Below, piece by piece: positions 1-5,968 of a stretch of DNA of 6,029 bases. Position 1 is the first letter of the stretch. Each line of letters begins with the position of its first letter. A program made the position numbers and the translations under genes. The stretch is taken from the NCBI GenBank assembly GCA_963627215.1, contig CAVGAH010000117.1, positions 1-6,029 of the forward strand. Direction: 5' to 3'. The stretch is from CAKQOE01 sp963627215. GTDB taxonomy: Bacteria > Bacillota > Clostridia > Peptostreptococcales > Anaerovoracaceae. The notes beneath the pieces were generated by a model. That model was not told where the DNA came from and did no database searches. It saw only the letters and a program-made list of their open reading frames with translations.

Positions 1-31
1 CAGTGAATTCATCGTTATCCGGCTGAAACAT
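1..31 (-). CDS. Start of an unidentified gene, cut by the window edge
   Basis: An ATG at 31-29 is followed by nine more open codons before the window ends, giving MFQPDNDEFT. The start is chosen because a near-perfect Shine-Dalgarno sequence, AAGGAGGAG on the minus strand (46-38), sits six bases upstream. The gene begins 15 bases after the stop of the 125-residue gene, so the two are probably co-transcribed from the promoter at 508-536. Ten residues are too few to assign a family; the visible stretch is acidic and has no signal peptide character so far. Confidence 0.65.
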   Translation of the reverse strand, partial: MFQPDNDEFT

Positions 32-37
32 CTATAT

Positions 38-46
38 CTCCTCCTT
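38..46 (-). promoter_or_regulatory. Strong ribosome binding site of the truncated gene
   Basis: AAGGAGGAG on the minus strand is an almost full complement to the 16S rRNA 3' end. Six bases separate it from the ATG at 31-29. It lies just past the stop codon of the preceding gene (49-47). This is the main support for calling a gene start at the window edge. Confidence 0.75.
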
Positions 47-424
47 TTAAAAGGCTATATGTCCGAAGAGCATTCTTTCACGCTCTCTTGCATCGAAAAG
101 TATGTACTTTCCTGTGTATTTAGAATCGAGCGGCATTGAAAGGTCGCATGTCGCAACACTTGCCTCTACGAAATCAAGCTCTGAGATAGGGACCTTCTTT
201 CCGTCTACCATTCTGTATTTCTTGTCCTCACCGCGCATTCCGATGTTCTTTATAACAACGCACGCAAATGAGAGCTCAAGAACGAGGACTTCAGCCACGT
301 CAAAATATCTTGAGTCAGGCATGCAGAAATGATACTCGTCAAATGAACCCACCTGCAACGGCTTCTTGTGTATCATGATCACTTCTTCTTCATCTTCTAT
401 GTTGTTGTTCTTATCCATATCCAT
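47..424 (-). CDS. Hypothetical protein, 125 residues, function unknown
   Basis: I do not recognise this protein. It has no signal peptide and no clear membrane segment, so it is probably cytoplasmic. The first 16 residues are acidic and low in complexity (DKNNNIEDEEEV), likely disordered. A hydrophobic, beta-like stretch follows at about 43-58 (VAEVLVLELSFACVVI), then a charged turn (RGEDKKYRMVDGKKVP, 64-79) and a charged C-terminal segment (FDARERERMLFG, 110-121). Cysteines are at 34, 55 and 93, in no obvious metal-binding spacing. The start at 424 is preferred over the in-frame ATG at 418 because GGAGGT (439-434) lies nine bases upstream of the first and fifteen from the second. The gene has its own promoter (508-536) and is followed 15 bases later by another gene start, which suggests a two-gene or longer operon separate from polA-coaE. 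Codon use looks like its neighbours, and the good start signals favour a real gene. Confidence 0.8.
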   Translation of the reverse strand: MDMDKNNNIEDEEEVIMIHKKPLQVGSFDEYHFCMPDSRYFDVAEVLVLELSFACVVIKNIGMRGEDKKYRMVDGKKVPISELDFVEASVATCDLSMPLDSKYTGKYILFDARERERMLFGHIAF

Positions 425-433
425 AACTTAATT

Positions 434-439
434 ACCTCC
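434..439 (-). promoter_or_regulatory. Ribosome binding site of the 125-residue gene
   Basis: GGAGGT on the minus strand, nine bases before the ATG at 424-422. It decides between two closely spaced in-frame ATG codons in favour of the first. A small inverted repeat, GTTGA-CGA-TCAAC (452-440), directly abuts its 5' side. Confidence 0.75.
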
Positions 440-452
440 GTTGATCGTCAAC
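440..452 (-). repeat. Short inverted repeat beside the ribosome binding site
   Basis: GTTGA-CGA-TCAAC, a five-base stem with a three-base loop, ends one base before the GGAGGT ribosome binding site of the 125-residue gene. It could be a weak leader hairpin or an operator half-site pair, but it is short enough to be chance. Confidence 0.3.
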
Positions 453-507
453 ATTCCGGTCTGCACCTTAACGGCTTAATGCCAATTTATGCATACCCTT
501 AGTTACA

Positions 508-536
508 ATTTTAACATATGCCCGTAATCATTACAA
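508..536 (-). promoter_or_regulatory. Sigma-A-type promoter with extended -10 for the 125-residue gene
   Basis: On the minus strand, a -35 hexamer TTGTAA (536-531; four of six to TTGACA) is separated by exactly 17 bases from a -10 hexamer TAAAAT (513-508; five of six to TATAAT). The -10 is preceded by TGT, an extended -10 element. The 20-odd bases upstream of the -35 (about 537-560) are almost pure A/T and could act as an UP element. Transcription would start near 501, giving an untranslated leader of about 75 bases before the ATG at 424. The hexamers and spacing are seen directly; the activity is inferred. Confidence 0.7.
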
Positions 537-556
537 GAATATTGAAATATTAAAAT

Positions 557-627
557 ATACGAATGCTTCCGTAGCTGCGACCGTCACCGGTCGTACATCC
601 GGCGCGCGCGGCGCCGCAGCATCGTAT
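557..627 (-). terminator. GC-rich multi-hairpin element, probable end of the lipoprotein transcript
   Basis: On the minus strand, 18 bases after the lipoprotein stop, the sequence folds by eye into a branched structure. An outer stem pairs ATACGATGC (627-619) with GCATTCGTAT (566-557), with one bulged base. Inside are two clean hairpins: CGGCGC-CGCGC-GCGCCG (616-600), and CGACCG-GTGA-CGGTCG (593-578), whose loop is a GNRA tetraloop. GCTG/CAGC can form a short closing stem that competes with the inner end of the outer stem. The 3' side runs into an AT-rich stretch (ATTTTAATATTT) rather than a pure U-run, so it is not a textbook intrinsic terminator. Its place between a stop codon and the next promoter makes termination or 3'-end protection the likeliest role; a small structured RNA is an alternative. 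Confidence 0.55.
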
Positions 628-644
628 TCACTATTAATTATCGA

Positions 645-2297
645 TCACTGCTGAGAATTACCGTCCGTACCGTCGGAAAGCGTGGCGTCCTGCTGGTCCG
701 CCGTGTCGTCTTCCTTGTAAATACGTATCTTCCAGTCATCGCAAGCATAATAGTAATTATCAAAGCGCGGAGCGACTATGCCCTCAAGGTCCGATGTAGC
801 AACTACAGAATACGTTCTGTACATAAGGCAGAGATAAGGCATTTCATCTTCAAGTATCTTCTTTGCCTTTTCAAGCGTATTCGTCATTTCGTCATTGTTG
901 AGACCCGACTGCATGGAATCAAGATATCCGTCAAGCGTTGCGTTTGAATAGCGTGCAGGATTGCCGTATGATGAGTGATAGAAGCTCCTCAGGTCGTAGT
1001 CCTCAGTGACCTTCCAGCCGCCTATGAACATGTCGTAGCTTCCTGATGATATCGCTGAAGTGAATGATTCTGACGCTACTTCTGACACTGTTACATTTAT
1101 ACCGTACTCAAGCAGCTCTGATGCTATGAGCTGTGCCGCTGTCTTTCTTGACAGGTTATCGGCATTTACTGCGAGCTTTAATGTCAGCTCCGCTCCGTCA
1201 GCATTTTCCAGCATACTGTCACCGTCTGTATCGCTATATCCAGCCGTTTTCAGATTGTCGTTTGCCTTATCCTTATCAGGAGAATACACGTTCTTTATCT
1301 CCGTACCGTAATATCCCGGATAATACAAGTCATCGCTCTTTGTTCCGTAATTGTAATAAGCAGCACCCCTTATCTCGTCACGGTCCACTATATATGCTAT
1401 GGCGCGTCTGAGTGCAGGGTCAGCGCATGCTCCCGATGAACAGTTGAAGCCGAGAGCTTCAAATTCATTAGATGTAAAATCTGTCACATTCAGCTTACTG
1501 TTTCCTGAAACATCATCTCTGTCAGGCGATGTTTCTATTATCACATCGAGCTCACCTGATTCTACAAATCCGACATACTGAGTTTCTATCGGAGATATAG
1601 AGACGATCATTTTATTTCCCGGCTTCTGCCCGTAGTAATTCGGATTTGCCTCGAGCTTAAGCTGCTGCTTGAGGTCGACAGACGTTATCATATATCTGCC
1701 TGTTCCGGCTACAGCCTCTTCAGTATTATCAAGAAAAGCCTTCTTAGAAGAAAACTGCGACGAAGAAACTATCGGGAAAACAAAATCAGCAAGCGATATA
1801 TTCGTCGCAGAGCTGAATCTGAACGTGACCTTGTCGTTGCCTGAAGCTTCAGCCTTAGTTATATACTGCACCTGATGCTTGTACGGCGACGTACCTGCAT
1901 CCTTGCAGGCATTAAATGAAAAAACAACATCCTTAGCAGAAAGCGATGTTCCATCGCTGAACCTTACCCCGCTCTTAAGCGTAAATGTCACTGAACGCGC
2001 CGACCGGTCAATGCTCCAGTCTGTAGCCAGCGAAGGCTGCGGCGCAAGCGTGTCGTCAAGCTCCACAAGCGAATCGTATACGAGCTTGCTTATATGATAG
2101 AAGTCGTTATCCTGCGACGTGACCGGATTGACACTGCGCAGCACAGTAGACGACAGCGTTACTTCATCAGAAAGCGTATACGCCTTGCCGTTTTCGTCGT
2201 TATTAGTGAATATGCCGCTTTCCTGACATGCAGTTAAAGCGGCAGTACATAAAAAGCACATCACAAGTGAAATTATTTTTCTGCTGTTTGTGCGCAT
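645..2297 (-). CDS. Family 5 extracellular solute-binding lipoprotein (peptide/nickel ABC-transporter type)
   Basis: The 550-residue product captures a small ligand, probably an oligopeptide, outside the membrane for an ABC importer. The N-terminus is a lipoprotein signal: basic residues (R2, R6, K7), a hydrophobic core (8-20), then the lipobox LTAC with lipidated Cys24. Family 5 hallmarks follow: LATDW (90-94), the SGVRFSDG...AKDVVFSF signature (109-128), GTGRY (198-202), PALRRAIAYIVDRDEI (294-309), a DTDGD turn (356-360) common in this family, and GGW (426-428). The fold ends near residue 528; a polar, acidic, Gln-rich tail (529-550) is extra. Cys286 and Cys291 sit close together and could form an extracellular disulfide. 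The start is supported by AGGAG six bases upstream. Length is normal for the family. It follows coaE by 58 bases with no terminator seen, so it may be read from the polA-coaE transcript. No permease or ATPase gene lies within the window, so ligand and partners are unknown. Confidence 0.93.
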   Translation of the reverse strand: MRTNSRKIISLVMCFLCTAALTACQESGIFTNNDENGKAYTLSDEVTLSSTVLRSVNPVTSQDNDFYHISKLVYDSLVELDDTLAPQPSLATDWSIDRSARSVTFTLKSGVRFSDGTSLSAKDVVFSFNACKDAGTSPYKHQVQYITKAEASGNDKVTFRFSSATNISLADFVFPIVSSSQFSSKKAFLDNTEEAVAGTGRYMITSVDLKQQLKLEANPNYYGQKPGNKMIVSISPIETQYVGFVESGELDVIIETSPDRDDVSGNSKLNVTDFTSNEFEALGFNCSSGACADPALRRAIAYIVDRDEIRGAAYYNYGTKSDDLYYPGYYGTEIKNVYSPDKDKANDNLKTAGYSDTDGDSMLENADGAELTLKLAVNADNLSRKTAAQLIASELLEYGINVTVSEVASESFTSAISSGSYDMFIGGWKVTEDYDLRSFYHSSYGNPARYSNATLDGYLDSMQSGLNNDEMTNTLEKAKKILEDEMPYLCLMYRTYSVVATSDLEGIVAPRFDNYYYACDDWKIRIYKEDDTADQQDATLSDGTDGNSQQ

Positions 2298-2303
2298 ACT
2301 ATT

Positions 2304-2308
2304 CTCCT
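2304..2308 (-). promoter_or_regulatory. Ribosome binding site of the lipoprotein gene
   Basis: AGGAG on the minus strand, six bases before the ATG at 2297-2295. It fixes the start that gives a complete lipoprotein signal peptide. Confidence 0.7.
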
Positions 2309-2317
2309 GTTTGTTAT

Positions 2318-2329
2318 GTGATCGATCAC
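2318..2329. repeat. Perfect 12-bp palindrome upstream of the lipoprotein gene
   Basis: GTGATCGATCAC reads the same on both strands and lies 21 bases upstream of the lipoprotein start, just before its ribosome binding site. Its twofold symmetry would suit a dimeric regulator; as RNA its half can also pair with GATCAC at 2357-2352, at the end of coaE. No U-run follows, so it is not a terminator. The function is not known from the sequence. Confidence 0.45.
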
Positions 2330-2343
2330 TGCATTCCCTGCAG
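2329..2343 (-). repeat. Inverted repeat in the coaE-lipoprotein junction
   Basis: CTGCA-GGGAA-TGCAG on the minus strand is a five-base stem with a five-base loop. It shares one base with the GTGATCGATCAC palindrome. It falls inside the loop of the larger possible GATCAC/GTGATC pairing, so the junction RNA could fold in more than one way. Confidence 0.35.
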
Positions 2344-2355
2344 GTCTGTGCGTGA

Positions 2356-3009
2356 TCATCGATCTATATGCGAATCAAGCTCTGCAAGAGCCTTGTCTAT
2401 ATTTCTGTAAAGGTCTTCTTTCGTACCTGAATTATCTATAACATAGTCAGCGCGTGAAAGCTTTTCCTCTCTTGATGACTGCGATTGCATTCGCTTAAGT
2501 ATCTCCTCGCGTGAAAGACCGTCGCGAAGCTTTATGCGGCTTATACGGATCTCATCATCAAGGTCTATTACCCATGCTTCCTCTGCAGGCTTTATGTTAT
2601 AAGGCACCTCAAAAAGAAGCGGGTGGTCGTAAAATATTACAGTCTTCTGCAGATAGTCGTCAGGGTCTGTCTCCCTCGTTACATTCTTACAGTGCTCGGC
2701 AAATTCATCTGTTTCCGCGTTGATAAGTACATCAACATATTTTTTTATGATATTGTCGAGCTTTTCCTTCTGCTTAGGGTCTGAGAATACTACCTTTCCC
2801 ACATACTTTCTGTTCATAGTGCCGTCCGGAAGCAACGCATCCGATCCGAATGTCTCAACGATTTCCTTAAGAGCCGGCTGTCCCGGCTCCTGGAGCTTTC
2901 TCGTTTCCAGATCAAAGTCAATAGTCTGAAATCCTAACTTATGAAGATATTCAGCTGCAGTTGATTTTCCTGAGCCGATTCCTCCTGTAAGTCCAATAAT
3001 GTGCATCAT
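2356..3009 (-). CDS. coaE: Dephospho-CoA kinase
   Basis: The enzyme phosphorylates the 3'-hydroxyl of the dephospho-CoA ribose with ATP, the last step of coenzyme A synthesis in the cytoplasm. The 217-residue product has the P-loop GGIGSGKST (9-17) with K15, the substrate-side segment IDFD...EPGQPAL (30-46), the NRKYVGKVVFSDP segment (66-78), PLLFE (130-134), and a well-kept C-terminal half with RDGLSREE (162-169), SQSSREEKLSRADYVIDNSG (176-195) and a closing helix. The lid segment has SQSS where many family members have SQMP. About 20 extra residues lie around 98-122, before the PLLFE strand. Two ATG codons are adjacent (3009 and 3006); GGG of the AAAGGG ribosome binding site is five bases from the first and eight from the second, so the start is uncertain by one residue. 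It lies 83 bases after polA, a pairing commonly seen in Firmicutes, and 58 bases before the lipoprotein gene. Confidence 0.96.
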   Translation of the reverse strand: MMHIIGLTGGIGSGKSTAAEYLHKLGFQTIDFDLETRKLQEPGQPALKEIVETFGSDALLPDGTMNRKYVGKVVFSDPKQKEKLDNIIKKYVDVLINAETDEFAEHCKNVTRETDPDDYLQKTVIFYDHPLLFEVPYNIKPAEEAWVIDLDDEIRISRIKLRDGLSREEILKRMQSQSSREEKLSRADYVIDNSGTKEDLYRNIDKALAELDSHIDR

Positions 3010-3014
3010 ATCTA

Positions 3015-3020
3015 CCCTTT
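3015..3020 (-). promoter_or_regulatory. Ribosome binding site of coaE
   Basis: AAAGGG on the minus strand, five bases before the first and eight before the second of two adjacent ATG codons. The spacing slightly favours the second, but does not decide between them. Confidence 0.5.
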
Positions 3021-3092
3021 TTCCGAAATATTAATTTTCTTAAATTTTCTGTTCCCCACAGCTTATAAAAATGGAGAACATCTGGCGCTGCG

Positions 3093-5957
3093 TTATTTTA
3101 GATCGTACCAGCTGTTGCCTGCATTCACATCAGCAGCAAGCACCACTTTTAATTGTACCGCATCAGTCATGCTTACTTCAAGCAGTTCCTTAACTTTTTC
3201 TTCCTCGCCTGCGACACAGTCTATCATGAGCTCATCGTGTATCTGTAAAATAAGGCGAGACTCGCAGCTCTGTTCATTGAGGGCGCGGTACGCGCGTATC
3301 ATAGCGAGCTTCATTATGTCTGCCGCCGTTCCCTGTACAGGAGTATTCATCGCAAGCCTTTCCCCGAGCTGGCGCGTCATGAAGTTAGACGCGTGTATCT
3401 CGCTTATATACCTGCGGCGTCCGAGAAGCGTAGTTACGTAGCTGTGTTCGCGGCAGAATTCTACCATGGAGTCCATATACGCCTTTACGCCCGGGTGCGC
3501 TCTGAAATAATCATCTATATATTCCTGTGCTTCCTTGCGCGATATCTTAAGGTCCTCAGAAAGACCGAACGCGCTTATACCGTATATAACGCCGAAGTTT
3601 ACAGCCTTCGCGCGGCTCCTCTGCAGCGGAGTTACGTCCTCTGCAGGAACGCCGAAAACGCGCGACGCCGTTATAGTATGGATGTCCGAGTGCTGCTCAA
3701 ACGAATCTATAAGCGCACTGTCGCCCGAAAGATGCGCCATCACGCGAAGCTCTACCTGCGAATAGTCAGCGCCTACGAGTATACCGTCATTATGCGACTT
3801 TGTAAACACTCTGCGGAACTGGCGTCCTATATCCTGCCTCACAGGAATATTCTGTAAATTAGGCTCCGTACAGCTGAGTCTGCCTGTTGCCGTTACAGTC
3901 TGCTGGAAATGAGCGTGTATCTTTTCGCTGTCGTCTATGAGCGGGAGCATGCCTTCTACGTATGTTCCGTTGAGCTTTGTGAGCATCCTGTACTCGAGTA
4001 TCAGCGGAACTACAGGGTGTTCGTCTGCTATCTTTTCAAGAATGTCGGCGCTTGTAGAGTATCCCGTCTTTGTCTTTTTACCGTTAGGGAGTCCTAACTT
4101 TTCAAATAATATTACTCCGAGCTGCTTCGGCGAGTTTATATTAAACTCCTCGCCTGCAAGTACGTAAATGTCGGAGGTCAGCTTTTCTATGCGTTCCTTC
4201 AGGCTGTCGCCTATAGTATTGAGCACGTCTCTGTCAGCTCTTACTCCGCAGCTTTCCATGGATGCGAGTACTTCTACGAGCGGCAGCTCCGCTTCCGTGA
4301 GCACTCTTACAAGATCGTAGCGTGCGAGCTGCGCGGCCTGTTCGCTTACGAGCGATGATGATGCCTCAAATATTTTGAGTGCGAGCCTGCCCTGCGTTTC
4401 CCATGCATTTCCGAACATGTCTATCGTACATGCTTCCTCTGCTATCTGCTTGTCTGTCGGGAAATCCTTATGATACGCTTCAAGCATGAGCGCTGACAGC
4501 TCGTATGATTTTTTCTGCGGGTCTATGAGATATGCAGATATCGCAGTGTCGCAGTACGTTTCAAAGACGTAGCCTCTTGGATCCGGCAGTAATGCCGCGC
4601 CGTTTGCGAAAAGCGCGTAATAGCTGTCCTTGAGGTCGTGTCCGCAGATCCTGCCTCTGTATTCCTTAAAGAATGCTGCGAGTGCGCTCGGCGCGCCTTC
4701 GTGCCAGTGTATTACGTAAAGTCTGTCAGGCGCTTTAGCTTCTGCGTTTTCTTCGCTGTTGCGCGCGAGCATGCATACTGAGGATATCTCCGGCTTTCTT
4801 ACGTGCGCGTTGTCATGGAATACCTTAAGCCATATATATTCTGCTGACTTCATTGCATCGAGTGCGTTTTTTAGTTCTTCCGCTCCGTCTGCCTGTATCG
4901 TTTCGACCCTTGACGCGTCTGCGGCTGTAATGTCGCCGTAAGGTATATCGCAGCCGTATCCGTCTGCTTCCTGTATGACAGCCGGGCTGTCGTAATCCGA
5001 AATATTATTCATTCCTGCATCGCCCGAAACTGATGCTCCCGCATGGAAAGCTGCCGCTGCGTCGTCTGCCGGCAGACCTGCGAGCTTTCTTTCGGATGTG
5101 AGGCGCTTTATGAACATGTTGAATTCGAGCTTTTTATATATTTCTATAAGTTTACCGTAATCAGGTTCTTCGTATTTCATCGCCTCGAAATCTACTTCTA
5201 TAGGGATGTCGCGGCATATAGTCGCAAGGCGCTTGCTCATGACTGCCAGCTGTGCGTTTTCTTCTATCTTGTCCTTTAGCTTGCTCTTTTTCATGCTGTC
5301 TACAGACGCTATGAGGTTTTCGACTGAGCTGTACTCGAGTATCAGCTTTGTGGCTGTCTTTTCGCCCACGCCCGGTATGCCCGGGATGTTGTCTGACTGG
5401 TCGCCCATAAGACCCTTGAAGTCTATAAACTGCTGCGGCGAGAAGCCGTATTTTTCGTAGACTGCCTTTTCATCGTAAGCGTCGAATTCCGACGTTCCGC
5501 GCTTTGTAAATATTATCGTCGTCTTGTCAGATGCGAGCTGGAACGCGTCCTTATCTCCCGTTATGATATACGGCTTTATGCCTGCTTCCTCAGCTGTTTT
5601 TGAGACTGTACCGAGGATATCATCTGCCTCGAAGCCGTCTATTTCCAGCATATGGATGTTCATAGCCGCAAGTATGTCCTTGAGCACAGGGAACTCCATA
5701 GCAAGCTCAGGCGGCATTTTCTTTCTGCCTGCCTTGTACTCATCGTACTCGAGGTGCCTGAACGTCGGAGCCTTGCGATCGAAGGCTACTGCGATATGGG
5801 TCGGCTCATAATCCTTTAATATCTTATTGAGCATATTCAGGAATCCGAATATTCCCTGAGTGTACATACCGTCCTTCGTCATCATCGGACGCTGTATCGC
5901 GTAATATGCTCTGTTCATCAGGCTGTTGCCGTCGATTATAACTAATGTTTTTTCCAT
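3093..5957 (-). CDS. polA: DNA polymerase I (family A) with 5' nuclease domain and inactive proofreading domain
   Basis: The product fills gaps in DNA repair and replaces Okazaki primers. At 954 residues it is somewhat longer than the roughly 880-930 usual for the family. Residues 1-290 are the 5' nuclease: D9, D60, E110, D112, D113, D135, D137, D186 and D189 match the metal ligands, and GIPGVGEKTA (193-202) is the helix-hairpin-helix. An Ala/Asp/Gly-rich linker (about 291-360) follows. The 3'-5' exonuclease-like domain (about 361-530) has lost its acids: IWLK (375-378) stands in place of the DxE motif, HDLKDS (440-445) in place of NLKYD, and the third motif lacks its Asp. The polymerase domain is intact: TATGRLS (689-695), motif A DYSQVELR (731-738) with D731, motif B with R780, K784, F788 and Y792, QGTAAD (875-880), and motif C QIHDE (905-909) with D908. 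F788 is the residue linked to discrimination against dideoxynucleotides. The start has an AGGTGA ribosome binding site about four bases upstream. It heads the polA-coaE pair. Confidence 0.98.
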   Translation of the reverse strand: MEKTLVIIDGNSLMNRAYYAIQRPMMTKDGMYTQGIFGFLNMLNKILKDYEPTHIAVAFDRKAPTFRHLEYDEYKAGRKKMPPELAMEFPVLKDILAAMNIHMLEIDGFEADDILGTVSKTAEEAGIKPYIITGDKDAFQLASDKTTIIFTKRGTSEFDAYDEKAVYEKYGFSPQQFIDFKGLMGDQSDNIPGIPGVGEKTATKLILEYSSVENLIASVDSMKKSKLKDKIEENAQLAVMSKRLATICRDIPIEVDFEAMKYEEPDYGKLIEIYKKLEFNMFIKRLTSERKLAGLPADDAAAAFHAGASVSGDAGMNNISDYDSPAVIQEADGYGCDIPYGDITAADASRVETIQADGAEELKNALDAMKSAEYIWLKVFHDNAHVRKPEISSVCMLARNSEENAEAKAPDRLYVIHWHEGAPSALAAFFKEYRGRICGHDLKDSYYALFANGAALLPDPRGYVFETYCDTAISAYLIDPQKKSYELSALMLEAYHKDFPTDKQIAEEACTIDMFGNAWETQGRLALKIFEASSSLVSEQAAQLARYDLVRVLTEAELPLVEVLASMESCGVRADRDVLNTIGDSLKERIEKLTSDIYVLAGEEFNINSPKQLGVILFEKLGLPNGKKTKTGYSTSADILEKIADEHPVVPLILEYRMLTKLNGTYVEGMLPLIDDSEKIHAHFQQTVTATGRLSCTEPNLQNIPVRQDIGRQFRRVFTKSHNDGILVGADYSQVELRVMAHLSGDSALIDSFEQHSDIHTITASRVFGVPAEDVTPLQRSRAKAVNFGVIYGISAFGLSEDLKISRKEAQEYIDDYFRAHPGVKAYMDSMVEFCREHSYVTTLLGRRRYISEIHASNFMTRQLGERLAMNTPVQGTAADIMKLAMIRAYRALNEQSCESRLILQIHDELMIDCVAGEEEKVKELLEVSMTDAVQLKVVLAADVNAGNSWYDLK

Positions 5958-5960
5958 TTT

Positions 5961-5968
5961 TCACCTTT
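5961..5968 (-). promoter_or_regulatory. Ribosome binding site of polA
   Basis: AAAGGTGA on the minus strand, ending three bases before the ATG at 5957-5955. Pairing to the 16S tail is moderate (AGGTGA). No other in-frame start lies between it and the conserved IIDGNSL segment at residues 7-13, so the start is firm. Confidence 0.6.

Larger units (their letters stand above)
425..644 (-). other. Intergenic region between the lipoprotein gene and the 125-residue gene
   Basis: This 220-base stretch has no supportable coding sequence. Read on the minus strand it holds, in order, the short trailer after the lipoprotein stop (647-645), a GC-rich multi-hairpin element (627-557), an AT-rich tract (556-537), a promoter (536-508), and a leader of about 75 bases ending in the GGAGGT ribosome binding site. 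I saw no recognisable riboswitch class in the leader; it contains only a 5-bp inverted repeat next to the ribosome binding site and a near-repeat of CTTAA at 467-480. Confidence 0.7.

Noticed and set aside
467..480. Near-repeat CTTAACGG / CTTAATGC as a regulator-binding direct repeat
   Set aside because: Only the CTTAA core and one further base match. That is expected by chance in an AT-rich leader.
602..610. Alternating GC run as a Z-DNA or recombination hot spot
   Set aside because: Only nine bases alternate, too few to mean much. The run is explained by the hairpin stem and loop it belongs to.
1210..1230. EF-hand-like calcium site (DTDGD, residues 356-360) in the lipoprotein
   Set aside because: This Asp-rich turn is common in family 5 binding proteins, and there is no complete helix-loop-helix pair around it. 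It is a family feature, not evidence of a calcium-sensing protein.
3010..3092. Possible promoter or terminator in the A-rich gap between polA and coaE
   Set aside because: The only hairpin, CTGT-GGGGA-ACAG (3061-3049), has a four-base stem and no U-run after it. TAATAT-like -10 candidates have no -35 hexamer at the right distance. Read-through from polA to coaE is the simpler reading.
3393..3857. Long open frame (154 codons) on the plus strand, antisense to polA
   Set aside because: It lies wholly opposite the conserved polymerase domain, has no ribosome binding site or domain pattern that I can see, and its Arg/Tyr/Ala-rich composition is what the reverse frame of polA codons gives. The other plus-strand open frames opposite polA, coaE and the lipoprotein gene are rejected for the same reason.
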